A DNA stretch of 64,000 nucleotides from Lunatimonas lonarensis (GCF_000390185.1 NZ_AQHR01000021.1:1-64000); one strand, 5' to 3'. Counted from the first letter of the stretch, positions 44,719 to 53,619 are shown. The notes: a model not told the origin generated them from the sequence alone. Numbers and translations are program-made.

Positions 44719-46326
44719 ATGGCAGAAAGTAACGTAAGTAAAGGAGAGCGATCGTTGGGAAGGAGACGGCTACCCGAGCCTGCCGCCTTATTGGGAAAAC
44801 TCCCTCCTCAGGCGGTAGATTTGGAGGAAGCGGTGCTGGGAGCACTGATGTTGGAAAAGGATGCGCTTACCGCTGTGGTGGATATCCTGTCGCCCGATAG
44901 TTTTTATAAGGACGCCCACAAGGTCATCTATGACGCCATTTTGGATCTTTTCAATGCGGGAGAGCCCATTGATATCCTTACCGTTACCAATCAATTGCGC
45001 AAGAATGGCAGTTTGGAACTGGCGGGAGGGGCGTTTTATGTAACCGATCTGACTACGCGGGTCTCCTCCGCAGCGAACATAGAATACCATGCCCGTATCG
45101 TGACCGAACAGGCCATGAAACGCAACATGATCAAAATAGCTTCGGATATACAGCGGGAGGCTTTTGAGGATACCACAGACGTTTTCGAGTTGTTGGACAA
45201 GATGGAGCAATCTCTGTTTGAGTTGTCCGAGACGAATATAAAAAAGAATTACGCTGACATGCGTTCCATCATGCGAGAGGCAATCGGGGAGTTGGAGAGC
45301 AAAAAGGGTCAAAAAGATGGGCTCACCGGGGTACCAAGTGGATTTTCGGCATTGGATCGGGTCACCTCAGGTTGGCAAAAATCGGATCTCGTAATCATCG
45401 CTGCCCGTCCGGCGATGGGAAAGACGGCTTTTGTGCTCTCCGTTTTGCGAAACGCAGCCGTAGACCATAGCCGCCCCGTCGCCATTTTTTCGCTGGAGAT
45501 GTCCTCTCTACAATTGGTGAACCGTCTCATATCGTCAGAAGCAGAGCTGGATTCCGAAAAAATCAAAAAGGGAAATCTGGCGGATTACGAATGGCAACAG
45601 CTGATCCATAAGACCAGCAAACTTTCTACCGCCCCCCTCTTCGTAGATGATACCCCTGCGCTTTCCATTTTGGAATTGCGGGCGAAGTGCCGCCGCCTTA
45701 AAGCGCAGAACGATATACAGTTGATCGTGATCGACTATTTGCAGCTGATGTCGGGCGACAGTAAGGGTGGGAACAGTGGCCCCGGCAACCGTGAGCAGGA
45801 GATCTCAAGTATTTCCCGAGCCTTGAAAAAGATCGCCAAGGAGCTGAATGTGCCGGTGATTGCCCTGTCGCAGCTTTCCCGGGCAGTGGAAACGCGTGGC
45901 GGGGATAAAAGACCGCAGCTTTCCGATTTGAGGGAGTCCGGTGCCATCGAGCAGGATGCCGACATTGTTATGTTTTTGTACCGCCCGGAGTATTACGGAA
46001 TCACCGAGGACGAAGATGGCAACAGTACCTCGGGCGTGGGAGAGGTGATCATAGCAAAGCATCGTAATGGTGCACTTGAAAATGTAAAGCTCCGCTTTAT
46101 CGGCAAATACACCAAATTCACGGATTTGGAGCTGAATACACCGTACATGGCCCAGGACGCACTCTATGGAAGCCGGTTTCCTAGTAGGGCAGGAGGTAGT
46201 GACTTTGATCAGGGGAATATGATACGTATGGCCAGTAAAGCCAACGGCCCGGATGTTGGCCCTTCCACCGCAGGGGACGATGATTTCACATCCGGATTTG
46301 GAGGTAGCGATCCGGCACCTTTTTAA
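44719..46326 (+). CDS. dnaB: replicative DNA helicase DnaB
   Basis: This 535-residue hexameric helicase unwinds DNA ahead of the fork. The N-terminal DnaB-N domain (~28-130: PPQAVDLEEAVLGALMLEKDAL) is followed by the RecA-like motor with Walker A at ~229-236 (ARPAMGKT), Walker B in QLIVIDYLQLM, and the arginine-finger/DnaB motif ESGAIEQDADIVMFLYRPEYY. The acidic C-terminal tail after 'MASKANG' is Bacteroidota-like. Near-leaderless promoter. Confidence 0.97.
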   Translation: MAESNVSKGERSLGRRRLPEPAALLGKLPPQAVDLEEAVLGALMLEKDALTAVVDILSPDSFYKDAHKVIYDAILDLFNAGEPIDILTVTNQLRKNGSLELAGGAFYVTDLTTRVSSAANIEYHARIVTEQAMKRNMIKIASDIQREAFEDTTDVFELLDKMEQSLFELSETNIKKNYADMRSIMREAIGELESKKGQKDGLTGVPSGFSALDRVTSGWQKSDLVIIAARPAMGKTAFVLSVLRNAAVDHSRPVAIFSLEMSSLQLVNRLISSEAELDSEKIKKGNLADYEWQQLIHKTSKLSTAPLFVDDTPALSILELRAKCRRLKAQNDIQLIVIDYLQLMSGDSKGGNSGPGNREQEISSISRALKKIAKELNVPVIALSQLSRAVETRGGDKRPQLSDLRESGAIEQDADIVMFLYRPEYYGITEDEDGNSTSGVGEVIIAKHRNGALENVKLRFIGKYTKFTDLELNTPYMAQDALYGSRFPSRAGGSDFDQGNMIRMASKANGPDVGPSTAGDDDFTSGFGGSDPAPF

Positions 46327-46402
46327 CACCTGTCCGAGGTGTGCCCTGATCGAATGCTAGGTGTTGGGACAGGCGGTTCCGCACAAATTCGCCACTGACC
46401 TA

Positions 46403-46732
46403 TCAGTCCTCGTATTCGAGCTGAAAGTTCAGGTAGGCATTTCTCAGCTCCCGTTCGGCGTGTTGATTGCCCTGCTGTTGGGCTAGGGTGATTCCTTTTT
46501 TATATATTTGCCCAGCTTTAGCGAATTCTTGCCATTCAATAAAACACACAGCTGCGTGAAAATAGGTGGGTAGGTACAACGGAAACCGTTCCAAAAGCAA
46601 CTCAAAATATTCTTTTGCACGGTTTTTGTCCTGTTGCTGGTATTCTATCGCTAACGCGTAGAAATTAAAAGGGTCGTCTGGATCTTCGTTTATATAGTCG
46701 AGCAGTTGGCTGATACGGTTCAAATTGGCCAT
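46403..46732 (-). CDS. small TPR protein
   Basis: This 109-residue cytoplasmic protein is made of about three tetratricopeptide helices pairs (DPDDPFNFYALAIEYQQQD, AKEYFELLLERFPLYLPTYFHAAVCF, FAKAGQIYKKGITLAQQQG, in parts). It lies between dnaB and etfB on the opposite strand. Family members are common in Bacteroidota without an assigned function. Convergent with dnaB. Confidence 0.78.
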   Translation of the reverse strand: MANLNRISQLLDYINEDPDDPFNFYALAIEYQQQDKNRAKEYFELLLERFPLYLPTYFHAAVCFIEWQEFAKAGQIYKKGITLAQQQGNQHAERELRNAYLNFQLEYED

Positions 46733-46803
46733 GATTCTTTTTTTGAATTAGCATCTGATTCGCTAAATTCACGAAAATTTAAAGAAAGTAACAAATTTTA
46801 AAT

Positions 46804-47541
46804 ATGAAAATTCTCGTATGCATTACCCATGTTCCGGATACCACTTCGCGGATAGCGTTCACTGACAACCATACCGCATTGGACAAATCCGGTGTTCAGT
46901 TTGTGATTGGACCATATGATGACTATGCGTTGGCGCGTGCCGTGGAGTTGCGTGATCAAACAGGGGGTAAGCTTACAGTGCTGAACGTGGGGGAGGCGGA
47001 GACAGATCCAACCCTTCGGAAAGCACTCGCAATTGGCGCAGATGAAGCGATCCGGGTCAATGCATTCCCTACCGATTCCTATTTTGTGGCGCGGCAAATT
47101 GCCCACGTGGCACAATCCGGCAATTATGACCTGATCCTTATGGGACGTGAATCCATTGATTTCAATGGAGGTATGGTGCATGGCATGGTCGGGGAGTTGT
47201 TGGGAATCCCGTCGGTTTCTCCGGTAATGAAGTTGGATATACAGGGAAGTCAGGCAACGGTCGTTAGGGAGATAGAGGGAGGCAAAGAAACCTTGGAATT
47301 GGCACTTCCTTTTGTGGCCGGCTGTCAGGAACCCATTGCCGAATGGAAGATTCCCAACATGCGCGGTATTATGTCTGCACGTACGAAGCCGTTACAGGTC
47401 GTAGAGGCCACGCCGGAGGACAGTCTTACCAAGGCCGTTTCTTTTTCGTTGCCTCCGGCCAAAGGAGCCGTCAAACTTATCGACAAAGACAACGTAGGAG
47501 AATTGGTGAACTTATTGAAAAACGAAGCAAAAGTATTTTAA
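46804..47541 (+). CDS. etfB: electron transfer flavoprotein beta subunit
   Basis: This 245-residue subunit of the ETF heterodimer carries AMP and helps pass electrons from acyl-CoA dehydrogenases. Motifs: KILVCITHVPDTTSRIAF at the start, NPYDDYALARAVELRDQ-like DDYALARAVELRD, DLILMGRESIDFNGGMVHGMVGELL and the adenine-binding 'MRGIMSARTKPL'. Followed after 13 bases by etfA, forming a classic pair. Confidence 0.95.
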   Translation: MKILVCITHVPDTTSRIAFTDNHTALDKSGVQFVIGPYDDYALARAVELRDQTGGKLTVLNVGEAETDPTLRKALAIGADEAIRVNAFPTDSYFVARQIAHVAQSGNYDLILMGRESIDFNGGMVHGMVGELLGIPSVSPVMKLDIQGSQATVVREIEGGKETLELALPFVAGCQEPIAEWKIPNMRGIMSARTKPLQVVEATPEDSLTKAVSFSLPPAKGAVKLIDKDNVGELVNLLKNEAKVF

Positions 47542-47554
47542 TCTATCTGAATTA

Positions 47555-48520
47555 ATGGCTGTACTTGTATATATAGAGCATGAAGGAGGGGTGGTCAAGA
47601 AGTCATCCTTGGAAGCAGTATCCTATGGGAAGAAGCTGGCAGAATCTCTGAAGACTGACGTCAAAGCAGTGGGTTTGGGTTCCATATCCATGGAAGAATG
47701 GAATAGGGTAGCCCAAGCGGGAGCCGCTGATGCACTTCACGTTGTCGATGAGCGCCTCGATGTAGGCATAATCCAAGCTCACGCATCTGCGGTTGGACAG
47801 GCCTTTGAATCCTGTGGAGCGAAGATTTTGGTTCTAGCCAAATCTTCTTTAGGAGACGCAGTGGCTGCCAGGTTGTCTGTCAGGCTGAAAGCTGGGATGG
47901 TCACCAATGTGATTTCCTTGCCATCCGTGGAAAATGGATTTAGCGTTAAACGAAGTATCTATACGGGGAAGGCATTTGCGGTCAGTGAGATTTCGACCGA
48001 GAATAAAATATTAGCGATTCGCAAAAGCACGGTGGAGCCCATGATGGAGGATAGGCAAATCCAAGTGGAGGTTTTTTCTGCCGTGTTGGAAGATTCACTG
48101 TTTCAGGTGAAGATTACCGGTACCGATAAGGCTGCCGGCCAAATATCCCTGCCTGAGGCCGATATCGTGGTTTCTGGAGGAAGGGGGCTGAAGGGTCCGG
48201 AAAACTGGGGTATTATCGAGGATTTGGCAGGCGTGCTAGGAGCTGCTACCGGATGCTCCAAACCAGTTTCCGATATGGATTGGAGGCCCCACCATGAGCA
48301 CGTGGGACAGACAGGTGTAAAGGTGTCTCCAAGTTTGTACATAGCAGTAGGGATTTCGGGGGCCATACAGCATTTAGCAGGGGTTAACTCCTCCAAGAAT
48401 ATTTTGGTGATCAACAAGGATCCCGAGGCGCCGTTTTTTAAGGCAGCTGACTATGGAATAGTAGGCGATGCATTCGAAGTGCTTCCAAAGCTTACTGAAG
48501 CTATCAAAGCGATAAAATAA
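47555..48520 (+). CDS. etfA: electron transfer flavoprotein alpha subunit
   Basis: This 321-residue FAD-binding partner of EtfB has the FAD-binding C-terminal domain with VVSGGRGLKGPENW, ATGCSKPVSDMDW, HVGQTGVKVSPSLYIAVGISGAIQHLAG (in parts) and NKDPEAPFFKAADYGIVGD. The N-terminal half includes ILVLAKSSLGDAVAARLSV. It is 5 bases before the nuclease gene, so a four-gene unit etfB-etfA-bfn-nupC is plausible. Confidence 0.96.
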   Translation: MAVLVYIEHEGGVVKKSSLEAVSYGKKLAESLKTDVKAVGLGSISMEEWNRVAQAGAADALHVVDERLDVGIIQAHASAVGQAFESCGAKILVLAKSSLGDAVAARLSVRLKAGMVTNVISLPSVENGFSVKRSIYTGKAFAVSEISTENKILAIRKSTVEPMMEDRQIQVEVFSAVLEDSLFQVKITGTDKAAGQISLPEADIVVSGGRGLKGPENWGIIEDLAGVLGAATGCSKPVSDMDWRPHHEHVGQTGVKVSPSLYIAVGISGAIQHLAGVNSSKNILVINKDPEAPFFKAADYGIVGDAFEVLPKLTEAIKAIK

Positions 48521-48525
48521 AGGCT

Positions 48526-49116
48526 GTGGAAAACGCAATTGAGTTGGAGATTATCGGGCTAACAGCCAGCCATTCGCAGTCCGGATCATTCACGTTGGTA
48601 CTGGGAGAGACGGAAGGACGTAGACGCCTTCCCATCATCATCGGTATGTTTGAAGCGCAGGCGATTGCCATTGAGTTGGAAAAGATCACACCAAATAGAC
48701 CGATGACCCACGATCTGTTTAGGTCTTTTTCAAAGGAATTTGACTTTACCGTGGAGCATGTGTTGATATCCGACATGCGGGAGGGTGTTTTTTATGCAAA
48801 AATTGTATGCCAAGGAGCCTACAAACGGGTGGAAATCGACGCTAGACCTTCCGATGCGGTAGCCATAGCGGTACGTTTTGAAGCACCTGTCTATTGTTCT
48901 ATTCCCGTGATGGAGGAAGCAGGGATCGAAGAAGCGGAGGATGCAGATGGAGGTGAGGTGAGATCGGCAAGGGAAAAGAGCCCTGCTAAGAAAAAGGAAC
49001 CCAGCCTGAAGGATTTTTCCCTCGAAAAGCTGAATCAATTGTTGGAGAAAGCCATCCAAAATGAAGACTACGAAAAGGCTGCCCGGCTGCGGGACGAAAT
49101 TAATAGGCGTAATTGA
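48526..49116 (+). CDS. bifunctional nuclease family protein (DUF151) with UVR motif
   Basis: This 196-residue protein begins at GTG 48526, 5 bases after etfA. The DUF151/BFN domain covers ~1-130 (SGSFTLVLGETEGRRRLPIIIGMFEAQAIA in parts; RPSDAVAIAVRFEAPVY). A linker of charged residues follows. The C-terminal UVR (UvrB/UvrC) motif helix 'LLEKAIQNEDYEKAARLRDEI' (in parts) closes it. DUF151 nucleases cleave RNA and DNA in plants; a bacterial role is not settled. Confidence 0.9.
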   Translation: MENAIELEIIGLTASHSQSGSFTLVLGETEGRRRLPIIIGMFEAQAIAIELEKITPNRPMTHDLFRSFSKEFDFTVEHVLISDMREGVFYAKIVCQGAYKRVEIDARPSDAVAIAVRFEAPVYCSIPVMEEAGIEEAEDADGGEVRSAREKSPAKKKEPSLKDFSLEKLNQLLEKAIQNEDYEKAARLRDEINRRN

Positions 49117-49226
49117 TCGCTTTGGAGAAAGCTCCGGTTCATTGGGGTTTCCGGGTGGTTGATCCTGCTGCTACGATAAATTAGAACGAAATGAAGGTGT
49201 CACCCAGTGTTTTTCCGCGCTAGCTT

Positions 49227-50510
49227 ATGGAATATCTCAGGGGATTGCTGGGGATAGTCGTATTGCTTGCTGTTGCGGCACTGTTTTCAGCCAAGCGGAA
49301 TTCGGTCGATTGGCGGTTAGTGATGATCGGTGTTTCGCTGCAACTGCTATTTGGGGTGTTGATTACCAAAGTGGCGTTTGTAGCTACAGGGTTTTCTGCG
49401 GTCAGTGGCGTGTTCGTACGTTTTTTGAGTTTTTCTGAAGACGGAGCGACCTTTCTTTTTGGGGATTTAGCTACGGATAGTTTTGGTTTTATTTTCGCGT
49501 TCAAGGTACTACCTACGATCATCTTTTTTTCTACGGTCTCTGCTGGATTGTATTATCTGGGGGTGTTGCAAAAAGTGGTATATGGCATCGCCTGGATCAT
49601 GGCACGAACCATGAGGTTGTCGGGAGCGGAGAGTCTGTCTGCCGCCGGCAATATATTTTTGGGGCAAACGGAGGCACCCCTGTTGGTTAGACCATTTATT
49701 CCTACCATGACCCGATCCGAATTGATGTGTTTGATGACGGGAGGGATGGCGACGATAGCCGGAGGCGTGCTCGCGGGTTACGTGGCGTTTTTGGGAGGTG
49801 ACAGTTTGGAGGAACAACGCCGCTTTGCCACCTACCTCCTGGGAGCATCTATCATGAATGCACCCGCTGCCATTGTCATGGCCAAGATCATCATTCCAGA
49901 GGCCAATCGCGAGGAGGTCAACGACAAGCTGGTAATCAATGCAGAGAATACCGACGTTAACCTGATAGATGCCATGTCTAGAGGGGCTTCGGAGGGCTTA
50001 AAACTGGCATTGAATGTCGGTGCTATGCTGTTGGCTTTTATTGCGGTGATTGCGGCCATCAATTACCTCCTCTTGGATGTAGCGGGAGAAGTCTTCGGAT
50101 TAAACAGATTGATCATCGAATCAACCCAAGGACAGTTTTCCGGCCTTTCATTGGAGTATTTGCTTGGGCAGGTATTTCGGATCTTTGCGTGGGTGATCGG
50201 GGTAGACTGGAGCGAAACGTTGCCTGTTGGATCGTTGCTGGGGCAAAAAACGGTCATTAATGAGTTCGTGGCTTATCTAGGCCTGGCAGAAATGAAGGCC
50301 GCTAGCCTATTGTCCGATAGATCGGTTACGATAGCCACGTATGCACTATGCGGATTTTCAAACTTTTCCTCGATTGCGATTCAGGTCGGTGGAATAGGGA
50401 GCATTGCCCCCAATCAGCAGGGCAACCTTTCGAAACTCGGAATGCGGGCATTGTTGGCAGCCACGTTGGCCTGTTTAATGACGGCTACCATTGCCGGGGC
50501 ATTATTTTAA
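49227..50510 (+). CDS. nupC: NupC-type concentrative nucleoside transporter
   Basis: This 427-residue inner-membrane transporter of the CNT family takes up nucleosides with protons or sodium. Multiple helices are visible, and the conserved gate motifs GQTEAPLLVRPFIPTMTRSELMCLMTGGMATIAGGVL (in parts) and GFSNFSSIAIQVGGIGSIAP are intact. Length and order match the family. Its terminator follows the stop, and it may be read through from the etf operon across a 110-base gap. Confidence 0.92.
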   Translation: MEYLRGLLGIVVLLAVAALFSAKRNSVDWRLVMIGVSLQLLFGVLITKVAFVATGFSAVSGVFVRFLSFSEDGATFLFGDLATDSFGFIFAFKVLPTIIFFSTVSAGLYYLGVLQKVVYGIAWIMARTMRLSGAESLSAAGNIFLGQTEAPLLVRPFIPTMTRSELMCLMTGGMATIAGGVLAGYVAFLGGDSLEEQRRFATYLLGASIMNAPAAIVMAKIIIPEANREEVNDKLVINAENTDVNLIDAMSRGASEGLKLALNVGAMLLAFIAVIAAINYLLLDVAGEVFGLNRLIIESTQGQFSGLSLEYLLGQVFRIFAWVIGVDWSETLPVGSLLGQKTVINEFVAYLGLAEMKAASLLSDRSVTIATYALCGFSNFSSIAIQVGGIGSIAPNQQGNLSKLGMRALLAATLACLMTATIAGALF

Positions 50511-50512
50511 AA

Positions 50513-50560
50513 AAAGCCCCTTCACGCTTCCAAGGCAAGTTGGAAAAGTGAAAGGGTTTG
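50513..50560. terminator. bidirectional terminator between nupC and cyclophilin gene
   Basis: CCCTTCAC and TTCCA pair with TGGAA and GTGAAAGGG as a long interrupted stem with an 8-base loop and A/T flanks. It serves the convergent nupC and PPIase genes. Confidence 0.75.
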
Positions 50561-50564
50561 ATGC

Positions 50565-50999
50565 TTATTCGTTGATGACGATTTTTTCTATTTTGTCTCC
50601 TTGCCGTATCGCATCGATTACTTCCAGGCCCTCTGTCACTTTCCCAAAGCATGTATGGTTTCTATCCAAATGGCTGGTATTGTCCCTGCTGTGGCAGATA
50701 AAGAATTGGGAACCTCCCGTGTTGCGACCGGCATGGGCCATAGAAAGTACACCCCGGTCATGGTATTGAAGCTCTCCTGTAAGCTCACATTTGATCGTGT
50801 ATCCGGGACCGCCTGCACCATTTCCAATGGGGCATCCACCTTGTATCACGAAATTCGGGATCACCCGGTGAAAGGTAAGGCCATCATAGAATCCTTCTTT
50901 GGATAGCTTGACAAAGTTGGCAACGGTAGCCGGGGCGTCTTCGTCATAGAATGTTACTTTCATCACACCTTTTACGGTGTGGATTTCTCCTGTTTTCAT
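50565..50999 (-). CDS. cyclophilin-type peptidylprolyl isomerase
   Basis: This 144-residue cytoplasmic cis-trans prolyl isomerase has the full cyclophilin motif set: [38 protein letters not shown] (in parts), [17 protein letters not shown] and [14 protein letters not shown]. The catalytic Arg in FHRVIP is present. No signal peptide, so it is a PpiB-like cytoplasmic form. Confidence 0.95.
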   Translation of the reverse strand: MKTGEIHTVKGVMKVTFYDEDAPATVANFVKLSKEGFYDGLTFHRVIPNFVIQGGCPIGNGAGGPGYTIKCELTGELQYHDRGVLSMAHAGRNTGGSQFFICHSRDNTSHLDRNHTCFGKVTEGLEVIDAIRQGDKIEKIVINE

Positions 51000-51283
51000 C
51001 GGCTGTATAATTGATTTTTAATGGTCATAACTTGCCTCGAATTATCTGGACAGCATTTTCTGTTCCCTCGGAGGAATATTGCAGGGTTGATTGTCATCCA
51101 AAACGTGAAAGCTTCGTAACGCCTGTCATCCTTTGGAGGGCTCGATATATTTCTCGGGTTTTTTTCTCTGCCAACGCCTGTCCAGTTGAGGACGATTTAT
51201 TGGTTAGATGTAGAACTCCGGTAGTTGGTAATCATCTTTTTTTCGCAGGCGAAATTAACCAAATAAACGGAGAAAGTCGTGAA

Positions 51284-51291
51284 TAACTTTG
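51284..51291 (+). promoter_or_regulatory. -7 box upstream of the POT transporter leader
   Basis: TAACTTTG is a perfect TAnnTTTG match. It places a transcript start near 51297 and so a leader of 110-175 bases before the transporter start. Confidence 0.5.
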
Positions 51292-51315
51292 GGAACTGAA
51301 ATAGGAAATAAAAAA

Positions 51316-51372
51316 ATGGTGTATACTTGTAAAACCAACCTTTACGGCTGGATTCTATATGAAAGGAGGTGA
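51316..51372 (+). other. 18-codon leader ORF ending in AGG AGG TGA over a Shine-Dalgarno-like block
   Basis: The frame reads MVYTCKTNLYGWILYERR and ends with two rare Arg codons and TGA. The last codons lie inside AAAGGAGGTGA (51362-51372), the full complement of the 16S 3' end, though no start codon lies at the usual distance after it. CCTTT upstream (51339-51343) and CCCCCTT downstream (51377-51383) can each pair with it, giving two exclusive hairpins. A second frame ATG AAA GGA GGT GAA TAG overlaps. This looks like a translational leader; not proven. Confidence 0.4.
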
Positions 51373-51469
51373 ATAGCCCCCTTCAAAAATAGGCTTTCTG
51401 TAATTTTTTTTGCCCATTTTGGGTGAGGTTGGTTTTATAAATCGTGGTTTTCTGAAAAATCTTAGTTCC

Positions 51470-53065
51470 TTGGAAAAGAAAGACGCAGCAGTTGGCAAAC
51501 ATGCCATCCCCAATCAAACCCTCGAAATAGAGGGCCCTCAGTTATTCGGACATCCCCGCGGGCTGATGACATTGTTTTTCACAGAGATGTGGGAGCGCTT
51601 CAGCTATTACGGGATGAGGGCCCTTTTGATTCTTTTCATGACCGCTCCTCTGGTAAACGGTGGCCTTGGATTTGATGACGTTACCTCTGGGGCCATTTAC
51701 GGACTCTATACCATGGGGGTGTACTTGTTTGCATTACCAGGAGGTTGGTTTGCCGATCGGCTTTTCGGTCTCAAGAAGGCTGTGTGGTATGGGGGTATTA
51801 TCATTACGATCGGTCACTTCACAATGGCACTCCCTGGTCTTCTTCATTTGTTTGGGGATCAAAGTATGCCAAAAGGTGAACTGACCGGGTTGGATCTTTA
51901 CTCGTTTTTTGCCGGGTTGGTGCTGATTGTGGTGGGTACTGGGCTTCTGAAGCCAAACATCAGCTCGATCGTAGGACAATTGTATCCGGAGGGTAGTTCC
52001 AAACGGGACGCGGGCTTTTCGATATTCTATATGGGAATCAATCTTGGGGCCTTCATTGCGCCCATTGCCTGCAGCACTATGGCGGTTTACGATTGGCACC
52101 TAGGATTTGGGCTGGCAGGTTTGGGCATGTTGCTGGGGTTGGTACAGTATCGCGTCACCGGTCATCATTTAGATGGGGTAGGAGAGCCTCCGAATGCAGT
52201 GACCGCGGAGGAAATTGGTCAGAAGAAAATACTGGCCCGTTGGGCGACAGGCCTGACGGGAGTTGCTGCCTTTATCGTTCTACTCTTTTTTCTTGGGGTG
52301 TTTACCGTGGATGCACCGAGGGTTGCGGCAGCCTCCAACAATATTATCTTGTTGGTTGCATTGCTTTATTTCGGGTATCTGGTATTGTTTGGGGGGCTTT
52401 CGGTGGTCGATCGGAAGAAAGTTGGCGTGATTGCGATTTTGTTTGTATTCACCGCACTGTTTTGGTCCGGTTTCGAACAGGCAGGTTCGTCTCTAAACCT
52501 GTTTGCCGAGCGCTTTACCGACCGAACTGCCTTTGGCTGGGAGATTCCAACCGGATATTTTCAGTCGGTCAACTCGCTGTTTATCATTGTTTTCGCTCCA
52601 CTATTTGGGTCTCTTTGGGTATTGCTGGGCAGAAGGAATTTAGAGCCAAGCTCGCCCTTAAAGTTCGCTTTGGGCCTGTTTTGCCTCGCGATCGGGTTCC
52701 TAATTATGTATTTTGCTGCCAAGGTTGCGGCATCTGGTCAGCTAGCCGCTCCAACCTGGTTGGTATTGACCTATCTTTTCCATACGTTTGGCGAGTTGAG
52801 CCTAAGTCCTGTAGGTCTTAGTCTAACCACCAAGCTGGCACCTAAAAAGTATGCGGGGCAGTTGATGGGCATGTGGTTTTTGTCCATAGCAATGGGCAAT
52901 CTGATCGCAGGCAGAATTGCGGGCGTTGCTGGAGGGGGGTCAGCCGAGGCATTGCAGGATATGCCAAGCCAGTACTTGCTGATTGTTTGGGTAACCGCAG
53001 GTGCTGGCTTACTCCTTTTCTTCCTGAGTTTTCCGATCCGGAAACTCATGGGAGAGGTGAAATAA
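51470..53065 (+). CDS. POT/PTR2-family proton-coupled oligopeptide transporter
   Basis: This transporter (531 residues from TTG 51470; 551 from TTG 51410) has no usable ATG before the first family motif. TTG 51470 (LEKKD then HAIPNQTLEIEG) is preferred by position. POT signatures are clear: FFTEMWERFSYYGMRALLILFM, GGWFADRLFGLKKAV, GTGLLKPNISSIVGQLY, FWSGFEQAGSSLNLFAERF (in parts), and the late FGELSLSPVGLSL. About 14 helices. It imports di- and tripeptides. The upstream leader may set its expression. Confidence 0.88.
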   Translation: MEKKDAAVGKHAIPNQTLEIEGPQLFGHPRGLMTLFFTEMWERFSYYGMRALLILFMTAPLVNGGLGFDDVTSGAIYGLYTMGVYLFALPGGWFADRLFGLKKAVWYGGIIITIGHFTMALPGLLHLFGDQSMPKGELTGLDLYSFFAGLVLIVVGTGLLKPNISSIVGQLYPEGSSKRDAGFSIFYMGINLGAFIAPIACSTMAVYDWHLGFGLAGLGMLLGLVQYRVTGHHLDGVGEPPNAVTAEEIGQKKILARWATGLTGVAAFIVLLFFLGVFTVDAPRVAAASNNIILLVALLYFGYLVLFGGLSVVDRKKVGVIAILFVFTALFWSGFEQAGSSLNLFAERFTDRTAFGWEIPTGYFQSVNSLFIIVFAPLFGSLWVLLGRRNLEPSSPLKFALGLFCLAIGFLIMYFAAKVAASGQLAAPTWLVLTYLFHTFGELSLSPVGLSLTTKLAPKKYAGQLMGMWFLSIAMGNLIAGRIAGVAGGGSAEALQDMPSQYLLIVWVTAGAGLLLFFLSFPIRKLMGEVK

Positions 53066-53066
53066 A

Positions 53067-53104
53067 AAAAAGGTCTTGGTTCATGCCGAACCAAGACCTT
53101 TGTA
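53067..53104. terminator. strong terminator after the POT transporter
   Basis: AAAGGTCTTGGTTC and GAACCAAGACCTTT form a 14-bp perfect stem with a 5-base loop; A runs precede and a short T stretch follows. It is convergent with the small membrane-protein gene at 53123. Confidence 0.9.
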
Positions 53105-53122
53105 TACCCCTGTGCGACGAAG

Positions 53123-53263
53123 TCAGTCTTCGTTTTTCTTGAAATGCGTACTTCGGAAGTCAATAGCGGACAGGCCTGCTCCAAGGCCGACGAGTATGCA
53201 AACGATAGTCCAAAACAACTGAGCTCCAGATGCAATCGGAGCACTGAAAATTTCTAACAGCAT
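53123..53263 (-). CDS. 46-residue membrane protein
   Basis: The frame reads MLLEIFSAPIASGAQLFW, then a hydrophobic TIVCILVGLGAGLSAID and the basic FRSTHFKKNED tail. One clear membrane helix with a positive, charged C-terminus suggests N-out/C-in topology. It is closed by the strong hairpin at 53067-53104. The sequence looks gene-like (even codon use, sensible topology), but its family is unknown to me. No TAnnTTTG box upstream. Confidence 0.5.
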   Translation of the reverse strand: MLLEIFSAPIASGAQLFWTIVCILVGLGAGLSAIDFRSTHFKKNED

Positions 53264-53322
53264 ATTTAAAGGTTTTTTGATTTCCTAAATTTTTACGCAA
53301 TATACTATAGTCTGGTTTTATA

Positions 53323-53355
53323 ACAAAAAAAGCAGGATGCTTTGGCACCCTGCTT
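53323..53355 (-). terminator. terminator of the acidic protein gene
   Basis: On the minus strand, AAGCAGGGTGC and GCATCCTGCTT form an 11-position stem with one mismatch and a 4-base loop, followed by seven T. It lies 51 bases after the stop at 53407. Confidence 0.8.
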
Positions 53356-53406
53356 GTCTATTTTTTGATAAGCTGTCTATAGACCCAACCAATTGGTTTT
53401 TTGGGC

Positions 53407-53619
53407 TTAAAAATCATCGTCATCGTCATCCTCTTCGTCGTCTTCGAATTCATCGTCGTCTAGATCATCAAGATCGTCGAAATCATCGTCGAAATCCGTA
53501 AAGACGTCGTCTTCCAATCCATGCTCTTCGTCTTCATCAAAAACTTCGTCCCCAAACTCTTCGGAGAACTCATCCTCCTGATCATCAAAGTCGTCAAAAT
53601 CATCGTCGAATTCTTCCAT
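53407..53619 (-). CDS. extremely acidic 70-residue protein
   Basis: Of 70 residues 47 are Asp or Glu by my count, with no Lys or Arg and one His. The remainder is mostly Phe, Leu and Val placed every 3-4 residues (DDDFDDFDDQ, FDDDFDDLDDLDDD), a pattern seen in disordered or acidic chaperone-like tails. AAAGAAAT precedes the ATG. It has its own terminator, so it is expressed as a unit. The function is unknown; a counter-ion or DNA-mimic role is only an idea. Confidence 0.8.
   Translation of the reverse strand: MEEFDDDFDDFDDQEDEFSEEFGDEVFDEDEEHGLEDDVFTDFDDDFDDLDDLDDDEFEDDEEDDDDDDF

Noticed and set aside
51011-51286. 91-codon plus-strand frame between cyclophilin and the POT leader
   Set aside because: Ends inside the promoter of the leader and shows no protein-like pattern.
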